DNA of 64,000 nucleotides from Mesorhizobium erdmanii USDA 3471 (GCF_000472705.1 NZ_AXAE01000014.1:1-64000); one strand, 5' to 3'; positions 43,827-52,874 are shown, numbered from the stretch's first letter. The notes: generated by a model not told the origin, from the sequence alone. Made by a program: numbers and translations.

Positions 43827-44159
43827 CTAGTAGTAGTAGCGCTTGTTCCGGAACCAATACATCAGCAGGTAGACCGGAAGCCAGAGTCCCCCGCTGACAA
43901 TCGTCAGAAGGATATGAAACCAGTGCGGAAACCGCTTCACTGGGCCCCCAACACCGGTCGCAACTGCGGCAGCCGCAGCACCGCCGCCGGCATTCATAAA
44001 CACCTGAGGGCTGTTCCGCTGGCTTTTCAGCAGCTCGATCTCCCTCATTTGAGGATCGAGGATTTCCCCACAATGTTTGCATTTCTTGGACTTCGGATTG
44101 ATCGGCTCCGCGCAATACGGGCAGTCGATCGTAGCGGCCGGCGATGCAATCTCGTCCAT
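43827..44159 (-). CDS. zinc-ribbon membrane protein
   Basis: 110 residues. N-terminal zinc ribbon CPYCAEPINPKSKKCKHCG (two CxxC pairs), a Gly/Ala linker (MNAGGGAAAAAVATG) and a C-terminal membrane segment (FHILLTIVSGGLWLPVYLLMYW) with a Tyr/basic tail. The layout is common in bacterial inner-membrane proteins of unknown role. It probably shares transcription with the exported gene 13 bases downstream. Confidence 0.75.
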   Translation of the reverse strand: MDEIASPAATIDCPYCAEPINPKSKKCKHCGEILDPQMREIELLKSQRNSPQVFMNAGGGAAAAAVATGVGGPVKRFPHWFHILLTIVSGGLWLPVYLLMYWFRNKRYYY

Positions 44160-44267
44160 TATTCCCCCAAACAGGTCTGATACCCCCGAGAGGACAAGCC
44201 TCTCAGCATTAAATCATGGTCTTATATTACGTGGTTTCGGGCAAGGGCAACTGATTGCTTCCTGAAA

Positions 44268-44531
44268 ATGGGAGTGCAATCACTGGTCGCTTGGAATCTT
44301 CGACGCTTGAGGGTCGAACGAGGCATCTCACAGGATGACTTGGCCCTCATGGCGGGCGTTGAGCGTGCCTACGTGGGATACTTGGAGCGAGCAGCCCGCA
44401 ATCCGACGATTGTCACGCTCGAAAAACTTGCCGATGCATTGGGGGTTCAGATGGCCCAGTTGTTTCGCGAGCCCGAACAAGGGGAATCCGCTCCAAAAAC
44501 GCTGCGTGCGGGCCGTAAAAAGGGCGGCTGA
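44268..44531 (+). CDS. XRE-family helix-turn-helix regulator
   Basis: 87 residues: LRRLRVERGISQDDLALMAG then RAYVGYLERAARNPTIVTLE, a textbook lambda-Cro/XRE DNA-binding domain, with a short basic tail. Small XRE proteins of this size often repress mobile-element genes. A short dyad GAGAGG-ACAAG-CCTCTC at 44188-44204, between this gene and the divergent zinc-ribbon gene, is a possible operator. Confidence 0.88.
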   Translation: MGVQSLVAWNLRRLRVERGISQDDLALMAGVERAYVGYLERAARNPTIVTLEKLADALGVQMAQLFREPEQGESAPKTLRAGRKKGG

Positions 44532-44586
44532 GCTGCAACCGAGGTTTGCCCACCCCGCCGAAACGGGGTGAGCTATTCGAGGAAGG

Positions 44587-44958
44587 TTATTCGCCCTTCT
44601 TGAAACGTGCCCTGACTTGGCCCGAAATCATCGTCAATTGCGCATCGAACGTGCCGTCGACGGCAATTGCCTTCGCCTTCTTCAGCGCTTCGACCAGGTC
44701 ATCCATGTCGTTGCATGCGATCGCATGCTTGCCCTTGGCCAGTTCCAGCGGGACCTTGCCGTACTTGATCGACAGCATCAGCTTGCCTTCAGCGTCAGTC
44801 GTCCACCAACGGCCACGGAACTTCCGCTGCCTGTTTTCGGGCTCCGCCATATAGAGCTGGTGGTCGATCTGCATCAGCAGCCTCTGCCTGCGCTTTGATG
44901 CAGGGTCCGATGCCTCGCGCTTCGGAGCTGCAACCAGTTTGAATCCTTCGAATGCCAT
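44587..44958 (-). CDS. hypothetical protein (DUF6641-like)
   Basis: 123 residues, basic, no membrane segment. It opens with FEGFKLVAAPKREASDPASK, contains RGRWWTTDAEGKLMLSIKYG and ends QVRARFKKGE. The LVxAPKR start and later Lys-rich helix remind me of DUF6641 proteins found in mobile elements; this is from memory and uncertain. GGGAGATCGC precedes ATG 44958. Confidence 0.6.
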   Translation of the reverse strand: MAFEGFKLVAAPKREASDPASKRRQRLLMQIDHQLYMAEPENRQRKFRGRWWTTDAEGKLMLSIKYGKVPLELAKGKHAIACNDMDDLVEALKKAKAIAVDGTFDAQLTMISGQVRARFKKGE

Positions 44959-45083
44959 TGCGATCTCCCTTGTTTGTCAGCACGACGAAGGGCCTCACTG
45001 AACTTCGAATTGAGGTCAACGGCTGCGGCGGGCGCCTCTCCGACAACTTGCTTCGTGATCGGAAAGGCGTCCCATCTACAGGC

Positions 45084-45980
45084 CTAGGCGGCTCGACGGT
45101 TCTCAGTCAATTCATCCTCGCCAGTGATGTTTTCTGCATCAGTATGCGCGGCTTCAGGATCGACGGGACACCAGCCGTAGTCAGCCAAGTCCATGTCCAG
45201 AACGTGGCTCTTTCCATACAACGTCAACAACTCAGACGGCTTCGACACATCCCCGAACAGTTCGGCGACCTCGGTAAAGTCGATTGCAAAATTGTGGCTT
45301 GGATAGCCCGTGACCAGGCGATGAACCGTTTCCTCGGAAGCGTTGCCGGAAGCACGGACCAGCCGGTTGCCGTATTCAATCGCAGTCTCGATTGCGAGGT
45401 GTCGGTTGCCAAAGATGGTCGGGTCGAGCTTTGCCACCAAAGGCGACAGCAAGCTTGCAGCGAGATCAGCGCCAACCTGGCTTCCAAGCTTAAAACTAAC
45501 GGTCCCCTCGCTCTCCACGGCAAGGTTGCACACGGTCTTTTCGATAACATTGAACGCGGCTTCACCGAGTGCACGCACAGCCGCTTGAGGTGCCAAAGCG
45601 GACTCGTTGATACAGACCTCGTCGTGCTTACGAAATTGAGGGTCGATTGGACCCATCACGGCGTTGGAATCGATGATCAGGTTGTGTGCTCCGAGCGCCA
45701 CGAAGGTTCCCGCACTCCAGCAATGGTGGGGGATGTAAACAGTCAGCTCCCCATAATGGCGATGGAAATGCCGAGCGATCCGATATGCGGTCGCCCCATC
45801 ACCGCCTTCAGTGCTCAAAACAAGAATGGCACGGGAATGGGTGGGCGACGCAGAAGCCACCTCCAACTGGCGAAGGCAATCTCCGATGATCGGGCCACGC
45901 AAACTATAGATATCCGCCTCTTCTTCCTCGCTGAGCCGACGAGCGAGGTTGGAGAGGATGCTGTTATTCAGTTCTTCCAT
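45084..45980 (-). CDS. SDH-type Clp-fold serine proteinase
   Basis: 298 residues from ATG 45980, chosen because GGAGG lies six bases upstream; ATG 45992 is in frame. The ClpP-like fold shows STEGGDGATAYRIAR (oxyanion loop), CWSAGTFVALGA with candidate nucleophile Ser89, and SNAVMGPIDPQF. This matches the serine dehydrogenase-proteinase group of cytoplasmic Clp-fold proteins. It is the second Clp-fold protein within 4 kb. Substrate unknown. Confidence 0.8.
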   Translation of the reverse strand: MEELNNSILSNLARRLSEEEEADIYSLRGPIIGDCLRQLEVASASPTHSRAILVLSTEGGDGATAYRIARHFHRHYGELTVYIPHHCWSAGTFVALGAHNLIIDSNAVMGPIDPQFRKHDEVCINESALAPQAAVRALGEAAFNVIEKTVCNLAVESEGTVSFKLGSQVGADLAASLLSPLVAKLDPTIFGNRHLAIETAIEYGNRLVRASGNASEETVHRLVTGYPSHNFAIDFTEVAELFGDVSKPSELLTLYGKSHVLDMDLADYGWCPVDPEAAHTDAENITGEDELTENRRAA

Positions 45981-46683
45981 ACGTACCTCCATAATATCGA
46001 CAGATGCCGATCATCTGCACACACTGGAGATAGGATCAATATTCGAATGTTCAAGCAGGGTAGAGGTCTTTTTACGCCAGTAGTTTTGACCTATTTGTCC
46101 GTCTTTGTTGCAACCACGACACAGTTTAGCCAGAAACTGTAAATCAGTCAATTACCGAAAGAACAATACCATCTAACTTTTACGGAAAAAGTCGAAGCAT
46201 ACATGGAATGTACACCTCGCGAAACACGTAAAAGATGGATATGGGTGTGGGAGGAGGAACAACTACGGAAAAGGTTGGTCCACTCGAAGGGATGTAATTA
46301 TCAATATTGTCGGAACATCCATGATTCAACGGGATGTGTTAGATTTATCAAAACCTTTCCCTTTTTCGGAAAAAGAACGTCGACCCTATGAGGAAAACCA
46401 TAAGACGTGTTGCAAATCAGGACGGTCCTGCAAGGAAGAAAAAACCGTAAGAGATGTATATGGGCGTGGGAAAAGGGACAATTACGGGCGGTAATTGCAT
46501 CTCGAAGGGATGTCCGTGTTATTATGTTTATGCATTTAAAGAGAATCCAATTCCGTTATATTGCACCTTTTTAAGATCATTTTTCTAAACCCCTTTTCAC
46601 ATCGCCAGGTGAAGGCCGAGCTAAATTTAGAAGGCCTTCCGCTGAGGTTGTAAGGTTTGATGAGACGATGATGGCCAAGAAAT
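45981..46683. other. AT-rich gene-free interval beside the polymerase
   Basis: About 700 bases of clearly lower GC without a supported gene, between the protease start and the 3' end of the polymerase gene. It holds a degenerate duplicated segment (46178-46520) and a weak hairpin (GAAGGCC ... GGCCTTC near 46611-46640). Candidate replication or regulatory region, or remnants of a small duplicated gene. Confidence 0.5.
46178..46520 (+). repeat. two degenerate direct repeats, about 69 bp core
   Basis: Cores at about 46227-46295 and 46445-46512 share CGTAA-AGATG, ATATGGG-GTGGGA, ACAA-TACGG and an exact TCGAAGGGATGT. A related CGGAAAAAG-GTCGA word precedes each. The second copy lies in a 43-codon frame containing SKGCPCYYVYAF and the first encodes SKGCNYQYC in a frame shifted relative to its start, so they may be decayed copies of one short Cys-rich gene. 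Confidence 0.55.
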
Positions 46684-49446
46684 TTAGTTCGGGCTTCGCC
46701 TGGCCAGGAACATATCAACGTCCAATTCATAAAAATATTTTTCCTTCAAGGTGATCAGCGCCGTGATCGACCTTTCGGTCTGGATCCAGGTGTGTGGCTC
46801 GAAAGTATTGCGTTTGGCATTGTCCAGATCTGACACCTGACAGGGAATTCCCACGTCATTCAGAATGTCACAGAACTCATCGTGCTTGATCTTCCCCATA
46901 CGCTTAAGCACAAGGTCGAACCCGGCCTGATAGTGCTTGAACGCGCGCGTCAGATCCCGTTTGGCGCGCTTAAGGTCACCGTCGGTTTTGCCGGCATATC
47001 GCATGACCGATTCACTGGTCTTGCGTTTGGTCTCTAGATAGTGCTGGAAAGCTCTCAAGTCCGTTCCGGACTTGAGAGTCCTGAAAGGATTGGTCGCCCA
47101 TTTGCTCCAAGCTTCGCGGACCCGCTGAAATTCGTCGAAGTCCTCGAGCGGCTCCGAAGAAAACGACAAATGGGTGTAGGTTTGGCCGTGGAATTCGACC
47201 GTCCTGTCTTGGAGGTCGATCGGCCGTCGTTTCCAGTCAAACTCCATCGACACCCGTTTGGTTACCGTTCTCATCACGAAATCAGCGCCAAATCGGATCA
47301 TGTCCTTAAGGCCGACGCCTGAATCATATGTCAGCTGCTGGCCAGCCGTTCGATTGAAAAAAAGTTCGACAATCTGCGCGTTTTCTTCATCCGGTTTAAG
47401 GTCTCGCTGGTCCAGCTTGATACCGCCTTTCTGAAGGACGATGTTTTTATCGACCTTGTCAGCCAGTCCCAGCTGCAACGTTGCTGATCCCCTTGTCCTC
47501 CAGCCGAGAGGCTGGCGAATCGTGTGCTTGACCTCTATGGGCGGGTCATTGCTACCCAGTTGAAGCTTAGCCTGCCTAAATGAATCGAAAATTGGTCCTG
47601 CCGTGGCGAGGACCAGGTCCGAGTCAATGGCGTTGGAAAGGAACCCGTCTGTAGTCACGCTAAAAACTTGGGCGGTATCCGGAAATTTGTTGAGCACTTC
47701 ACCCAACACCGCCCGCGTGTATGACGTGATAAACGCCGCAAAAAACGGTTGCGTCAGCTCACTTTCCGGCAATTCGACCATGTCATCGGCGCGAAGATCG
47801 TAAACTCGCTTCTTCCGAAGCCCCTGTGCCGTCTTACCGTAGGTGCTGTTGCCGACCTCCTTCCAGAAAAGGTTGCCGAACGTGCCCTTGTCGAACTCAT
47901 TCCTGCGGGTAATGCAATCGTTGATGAAATCGGAGAAAATCCTGACGCCCTGTTCGACCGGCGCCCGGACCGACCGCCTCAATTTTAGCTCTGCTCCGAG
48001 CTGCCTTGCCAGCACCAGTTCGGGAGCTGCGCAACACGCCCGTCCTTTTCGAGGGAAGATGATCCCGTTTGCCGTTCGAACCGGTAGCGTTGGAAAACGA
48101 ACGGACCGTGGAAATTCGAAATCGACCGATGCGAAAGCGAGGTCGAGCAACTCGATTTCATCGATTGCAACGTCACGCTCAATCCGCTCCCAGTCCGGTT
48201 TGCACAGCAGCGTCATGGCCGTTGGGTAGGCGGAACTCAGGTCATGATCTCGCCAAATACCCTCGTCGCAGATTCCGTACAGAAACTGCTCATTGCGACC
48301 GCCGTGATACGCTTCCGACACAAAGTCCAACTCGTAGTGGACAAGATCCTGATGTGGATGAATGGTCTTGGATACGGGCCGCCCCAGCCGTTTGTTGAAT
48401 TGCTGCACCTTCTTCTCTTCGCGGCCCAACACGTCGTCCGGCTTCCATCCGCTCTGTTCCCATTGTGCGATTGCCAATTTTGAACCGAAGGACGTCAGCG
48501 TAAGTGGCATGGCGAACTTGCCGAATAGCTCGTCATACTGGCGGATCAGCTGCTCGGCATATTGCGTGCAGATTTCGGCATCGCGGATCGCGTATTCACG
48601 AAATTTCGGCCAGTTTTCCGACCGAAACTGCTTCATATGCCCCTTGATTTCCCTCTCTTCGGCAAGAGTGTCTGCCAGTTCGATCTTGTTGAACCCGAGC
48701 ATTTTGCCGACATCAGCAAGCTGTTTTGCATTCGCGGGAGCAAGAAGGATCGTGTCCCTCAACCTGATGCTGAACTCGGCAACCTCTTGGCCTCGTCCGT
48801 CCACAATCCGCATCGGGATAGCGCGGTCGATCGAGACGAACGTGCTTCGCACGTTGCTCATCGTAGCCTTTGCTTCGTCGGCAAACTCGTCGAACATCGG
48901 CAGGTCGGCGCGGGTGAAGTGCCCGACCAGGTAGATATCCGTCGGCACCTTCCGAGCGGGATGATCACTGATGAACTTGCCGATCGCGATCGCGATGAAA
49001 TCACGCAGGAGCAATCGGCGCTGGTCCTTAGGGACGATGATCCCGCTCGACTGAACCGGCGTTTCGTTGCGGTGACCCTGGGAGATCAGCCTAGTACAGA
49101 ACTGGTATGAGAGGATTTCGTTCTCTGCACCCTGTGCCTCGGCCTTGGTTGGACCGATGGCATCACGTGACTGATATTCCGTGTCGAACCCGATAATCAG
49201 GTGCGCGGTCGTAAGCGCCTTCTTCTGACCACCTTTGCGCTTGGGGGGAAATTCGATGTTTTCCGGTCGAATAACGACCGTAGTCGGCGCGAGGCTGTGA
49301 TCAGTCGTGTCAAAATACGACTGACCGTTTGCCGTCGCCGACCTGAACTTCTGCTGATTGCTTGCGGAACGCTGTGACCGCCCGTGGGCGTCAGGCGAGA
49401 AGTCGTGCTCGACCTCGCCCGGCGCGACCGAGATCAGATTGTCCAT
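46684..49446 (-). CDS. family B DNA polymerase, piPolB-like
   Basis: 920 residues. Proofreading motifs: Exo I GFDTEY (Asp88, Glu90), Exo II GHFTRADL (Asp181), Exo III YAIRD (Tyr285, Asp289). Polymerase motifs: A DLSSAYPTAM (402), B NSTYGKTAQG (533), C VTTDGF (597). After motif C, GWRTRG (RTRG at 650-653) stands where protein-primed enzymes have KxY and piPolBs have KTRG. Primer-independent PolBs start DNA synthesis de novo and define pipolins. No terminal protein gene lies nearby, which fits piPolB better than a protein-primed enzyme. Start: ATG 49446 after GGAGAC. The activity is inferred. Confidence 0.82.
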   Translation of the reverse strand: MDNLISVAPGEVEHDFSPDAHGRSQRSASNQQKFRSATANGQSYFDTTDHSLAPTTVVIRPENIEFPPKRKGGQKKALTTAHLIIGFDTEYQSRDAIGPTKAEAQGAENEILSYQFCTRLISQGHRNETPVQSSGIIVPKDQRRLLLRDFIAIAIGKFISDHPARKVPTDIYLVGHFTRADLPMFDEFADEAKATMSNVRSTFVSIDRAIPMRIVDGRGQEVAEFSIRLRDTILLAPANAKQLADVGKMLGFNKIELADTLAEEREIKGHMKQFRSENWPKFREYAIRDAEICTQYAEQLIRQYDELFGKFAMPLTLTSFGSKLAIAQWEQSGWKPDDVLGREEKKVQQFNKRLGRPVSKTIHPHQDLVHYELDFVSEAYHGGRNEQFLYGICDEGIWRDHDLSSAYPTAMTLLCKPDWERIERDVAIDEIELLDLAFASVDFEFPRSVRFPTLPVRTANGIIFPRKGRACCAAPELVLARQLGAELKLRRSVRAPVEQGVRIFSDFINDCITRRNEFDKGTFGNLFWKEVGNSTYGKTAQGLRKKRVYDLRADDMVELPESELTQPFFAAFITSYTRAVLGEVLNKFPDTAQVFSVTTDGFLSNAIDSDLVLATAGPIFDSFRQAKLQLGSNDPPIEVKHTIRQPLGWRTRGSATLQLGLADKVDKNIVLQKGGIKLDQRDLKPDEENAQIVELFFNRTAGQQLTYDSGVGLKDMIRFGADFVMRTVTKRVSMEFDWKRRPIDLQDRTVEFHGQTYTHLSFSSEPLEDFDEFQRVREAWSKWATNPFRTLKSGTDLRAFQHYLETKRKTSESVMRYAGKTDGDLKRAKRDLTRAFKHYQAGFDLVLKRMGKIKHDEFCDILNDVGIPCQVSDLDNAKRNTFEPHTWIQTERSITALITLKEKYFYELDVDMFLARRSPN

Positions 49447-50112
49447 GATGTCTCCAATTCGATCGACATAAGGAGCCGCTGAATAGACAGCGCCTTATGA
49501 TTTCGATCGAATTGCGAGTCATGAAACGGTGCGGCTTGGGGCCGCGTTGGCTAAGGGAAAGGTTTCGCCTGGCGTGGCTGCTTTCAAGCTTCTCTGCCTG
49601 AACTTGGAGTTCCAGCTGATTTCCTTGTCTGCATGCTGCCATGTGCCAATATCCCCACCGCTGAAACGTCGCCAGAATTTCCGTCGCTGTGTCGTTCAGG
49701 TGGGAATCCTGAGTTCGCGTTGCAAGTCCTTGTTGTGCGAAAATCAACAATCGCAAAGCGACAGCCATTGGTATGGGCTTAGGAGAAGCTTGGTAACTCC
49801 AGTCTCCTCGGTCCGGTCCGGTCCGAATGGACAACCTCCTGAAGGCTCACAGGTAGAGGAGCAGCCCCGACGGTGATGATGACGATGACGATTGACCACT
49901 GCACAGGTTCAGGCGGCTCGTATGTGTGCTGATTGTTCGTCGGGAAGGACCACCAAGCCACACACGCTGGGTTTGCGGGCATCTCCAGAAAGCCAGGAAA
50001 TCCAGCCAGGGTGGCGGCGAGGCCATTCGAATGTACGATGTTGCCCGAACACCCAACTCCTAAATGCGTTTTCAGGTCAGAAACACCCAGGCAACCCTGC
50101 CTAAATCCCGTT
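49447..50112. other. gene-free interval between polymerase and HUH genes
   Basis: No supported gene; frames here lack ribosome-binding sites and family features. It contains the nested stem-loop at 50070-50139. Because it separates the two replication-type genes it is a natural place for an origin or nick site. Confidence 0.45.
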
Positions 50113-50139
50113 TCAATTCAGCGTTTTCTTGACCTGAAA
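50070..50139 (-). terminator. nested stem-loop at the 3' end of the HUH-type gene
   Basis: TTTCAGGTCA (50070-50079) pairs with TGACCTGAAA (50130-50139); inside is AGGCA-ACCC-TGCCT (50089-50102). The right arm overlaps the last codons of the HUH-type gene. It may end transcription or be a nick site; there is no U-tract for a standard intrinsic terminator. Confidence 0.45.
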
Positions 50140-50868
50140 TGGCAGCACCCTGAAATCGTCAGCGACCTTCAGCTCGTGATTATTGTGCACCATGAATTTG
50201 GCCATGTACGATGATGCACGGCTGTCACCCGTCGAATTTCGATGGTCATGATCGAGCTGCTGGACATCTAATTCTCGAATCGAAAACCGTGCTTTGATGG
50301 ATATGAGCCGTTCTTTGTCGGCTAATAAATTTTGAAATCCATCTCTAGTTTGTTCGGCGAAAATCCAAATCGAATGTATATGAGGGTTTTCCAGTGCTCC
50401 CATCCATCTCCAATATCTCGATCCGTTCATGTCCAGACAACCGATCGCAAGAGGTTTCAGAGCATGGAATGACGGTCGATGGTAGTTCCGTCCGATCAAT
50501 TGCCGGCATAGGTAGTTATATATGCCGGTGAACCTATCCATCTCCGTTTTGGCACCTGGGCCGTCGATCAGGTCGGAACTTTCTAGCCGCTGTTTGCGAC
50601 TGCTGTGATCGAATGAGATCGTGATGAAGAACCCATTCCGTTTCTTGAATGTTGAGACGGAATCGAACCTGCCTTTGTGCTCATTGATGAACTGATCGAT
50701 CCTGCCGTCAAACCACGATGCGTATTGGGATGTGATTGACGTCGGAGAGGTATTTGAGACGGTCTGGAACATGTGGTTGGCTTCTTTCAAAGGGATATAG
50801 ACCCATCGAAAATCGATGGGAGAAATGGTTTTGGGTGGTTGAAATCGTGCGAGGATCGCCGTCGGCAC
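50113..50868 (-). CDS. HUH-type endonuclease-like protein (rolling-circle Rep candidate)
   Basis: 251 residues. Three features in order match single-Tyr HUH Rep proteins: a beta strand FFITISFDHSS (about 80-90), HIH at 163-165 in NPHIHSIWIF (metal site), and Tyr221-x-x-Lys224 in SSYMAKF (nicking Tyr). Such enzymes nick one strand and stay bound to the 5' end. The GTG at 50868 gives the full frame but lacks a ribosome-binding site; ATG 50772 is an alternative that keeps all motifs. It sits between the polymerase and the integrase, all on one strand. The family could also be a transposase or relaxase, but size and YxxK favour Rep. Confidence 0.65.
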   Translation of the reverse strand: MPTAILARFQPPKTISPIDFRWVYIPLKEANHMFQTVSNTSPTSITSQYASWFDGRIDQFINEHKGRFDSVSTFKKRNGFFITISFDHSSRKQRLESSDLIDGPGAKTEMDRFTGIYNYLCRQLIGRNYHRPSFHALKPLAIGCLDMNGSRYWRWMGALENPHIHSIWIFAEQTRDGFQNLLADKERLISIKARFSIRELDVQQLDHDHRNSTGDSRASSYMAKFMVHNNHELKVADDFRVLPFQVKKTLN

Positions 50869-51002
50869 GGCTCAAAAACCGATGTCGGGTGAAAAAATGA
50901 AAAACTGTGAAAAGCGGTTCTGGAGGTTCTGTGAAGAAAACGGTCTAGCTATTTATGGCGATGGGATCGCGGCGATTGTCAGCTTGGGTGGAAAATGTTC
51001 GA

Positions 51003-52811
51003 CTACTGAGCCGAGGCGGGCTCGTCGAAAACGTCGTCCAACCCGTCAGACCAACCAATTGGCATCCCGCGATCGCTGCCGGAGATTGCGCCGTCTTTGC
51101 CGACAAGAACCTCTGCGATGAAGTCGGTTGGATCGTCTGATTTAACGACAACATGGCGTGAAATTCCATCGGCAAGCACAACCGAAAATGTGCGCTGAAA
51201 CCGCTGGGCATGTTCGTTAGACCATTGAATTTGATCTAGCAGGCGCCGCCGCTCCTCTGGATCGACGCCAGTAGACGAAAGAAAATGCTCAATCCGCTTC
51301 GCCTTAGGCTGACTGCCATCCGAAGCGACCCTCAGAGAGCGGATCATCGATCGCAGGCGATTAGCCACTACTGCGCGACGGTCGAAAATGTCCGACGCTG
51401 TCATGTCCTGGATCGCGTCGATCAGCGATTTCAGTTCGAGAGCTGTGATCGACGGCATCGGTTGACTGGCAAGAAGTTGCCCTTGGAGCTGTTCAATCTG
51501 TTGCTGCTCTTTCGAGATTTCACTCTCGCATTCCTCAAGCTTGCCTTTGATGAACGTGGTCGAGGAGCCTGGATCGTCCAACATTTCGAAAATTCGCTCA
51601 CGCTTCACTTGAAGCTGGTGAACCTTCTCTTCTAGCGCTGCCATTCTCTGCTGGAGCATCGCTTGGCCGGAGTCTTGCGCGGCTGCCTGCAAGATGGCGG
51701 TAAGGTCGACTTCCTTCACGAAATACAGGAACGAGGTTTCGAAATCCGAGTACTTCCAGCTGACGCTCTCGCACCCCAGATTTCGCACCGCATTCGTGCA
51801 CTTGAGCGCCTGCGTGCCCTTCGGCGGACGGCCCTTGTGAACGAACCTCATTGGTGCCCCGCAGTAGTCGCATTTCGCGATCTTAGAAAACAGATTGCGG
51901 TATTCCGGCCCTTTGCGACCAGCGCCCTCGACCAACCTTCGCCGGCGAGCAGCTTGAACGCGTAGAAACTGGTCCTCGTCGACGATTCGAGGGAAGTAAC
52001 TTCTGATCGGATCGCCGGATGCGATTCTTTCCCCAAGCTCATCGTATCTGTGAGGCTGAAATTCACCGAGAACGGCACGGTTATTGAGAATTTTGGTCAC
52101 ATAGGATTCGTGCCAACCGTCCGATTTCGTGAACGTCGGTACGTCAGATTGATTAAGCCTGCGTGTGATCACGAACGACCCATGGCCGGCATCCGCAAAG
52201 TCGAAAATTTGTTGCACGACATCAGCGCGTTCCTTGATGATATCGAACACAGAGCGATCTTCTCGCAGGGTGAGCCATGCTGGCGCGACCTTCGTTAGCT
52301 TCTTCTCGCTAGCTTTGTTCCGCTTGTTTCTCCAAGCCTCTCCTACCCGCATGCTCTTAGTTTTTGATTCCTCGTAGGCTCGACCGAGGATCATCACAGA
52401 GTACATGATATCGGCGAAATTCGTTTCCCCAGCCCGATAGAGGTGCGCATCGGCGAGGGTCACGACGTTGATCCCGCTCTTGATTATATCGAAAAAAACC
52501 GGAATCGAGTCGAGAACCTGCTGACGGCTGATCCTGTCCAGTGACTCCACAAGCAGGTATGAACCGCGAGCGATCTCACCACCCTTCACGAGGGCGAGGA
52601 ATTTTCCCAAGGCGCCGGATGAAACGTTGGCTCCCTTGAACGCCGAAACTCCGATATCCTCAAGCTTGAAGTCTTCGACGAGCTCGAGACCGTTTTGGTC
52701 GGCGTAGGCTTTTGACGACTGTTGCTGTCTCCGAAGACTGTCGCCCTTAAGCTGAATGTCGGTCGACATTCGAATGTACGAATAGGCGAGTGGGTTGGGT
52801 GCAGAGTTCAT
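51003..52811 (-). CDS. large serine recombinase (integrase)
   Basis: 602 residues from ATG 52811 (GGGCGGG upstream). Resolvase domain with catalytic Ser16 in YSYIRMSTD and LVESLDRISRQQVLD; Recombinase domain (VQQIFDFADAGHGSFVITRR, ILNNRAVLGEFQPH); zinc ribbon (CDYCGAPMRF ... CTNAVRNLGC); then a coiled coil (MAALEEKVHQLQVKRERIFE). This is the layout of phiC31-type integrases. It lies about 80 bp from attR, as usual, and should catalyse insertion into comM, with excision needing a directionality factor I could not identify. Confidence 0.92.
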   Translation of the reverse strand: MNSAPNPLAYSYIRMSTDIQLKGDSLRRQQQSSKAYADQNGLELVEDFKLEDIGVSAFKGANVSSGALGKFLALVKGGEIARGSYLLVESLDRISRQQVLDSIPVFFDIIKSGINVVTLADAHLYRAGETNFADIMYSVMILGRAYEESKTKSMRVGEAWRNKRNKASEKKLTKVAPAWLTLREDRSVFDIIKERADVVQQIFDFADAGHGSFVITRRLNQSDVPTFTKSDGWHESYVTKILNNRAVLGEFQPHRYDELGERIASGDPIRSYFPRIVDEDQFLRVQAARRRRLVEGAGRKGPEYRNLFSKIAKCDYCGAPMRFVHKGRPPKGTQALKCTNAVRNLGCESVSWKYSDFETSFLYFVKEVDLTAILQAAAQDSGQAMLQQRMAALEEKVHQLQVKRERIFEMLDDPGSSTTFIKGKLEECESEISKEQQQIEQLQGQLLASQPMPSITALELKSLIDAIQDMTASDIFDRRAVVANRLRSMIRSLRVASDGSQPKAKRIEHFLSSTGVDPEERRRLLDQIQWSNEHAQRFQRTFSVVLADGISRHVVVKSDDPTDFIAEVLVGKDGAISGSDRGMPIGWSDGLDDVFDEPASAQ

Positions 52812-52874
52812 CCCGCCCAATGTAGGCGGTCCCAAGATCCGGCTCAACGCCTTTGGAACGAGGCGTACGACATA

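Noticed and set aside
46203-46391. 62-codon frame in the repeat region as a real gene
   Set aside because: The matching second copy is in a shifted frame, so decay or a non-coding role is as likely; kept as a repeat only.
46684-49446. Protein-primed phage-type polymerase with a terminal protein
   Set aside because: No terminal-protein gene or linear-genome inverted ends seen, and the RTRG motif fits piPolB better; not fully excluded without a phylogeny.
49391-49834. 147-codon minus-strand frame overlapping the polymerase start
   Set aside because: No family character or ribosome-binding site, and it overlaps the well-placed polymerase start.
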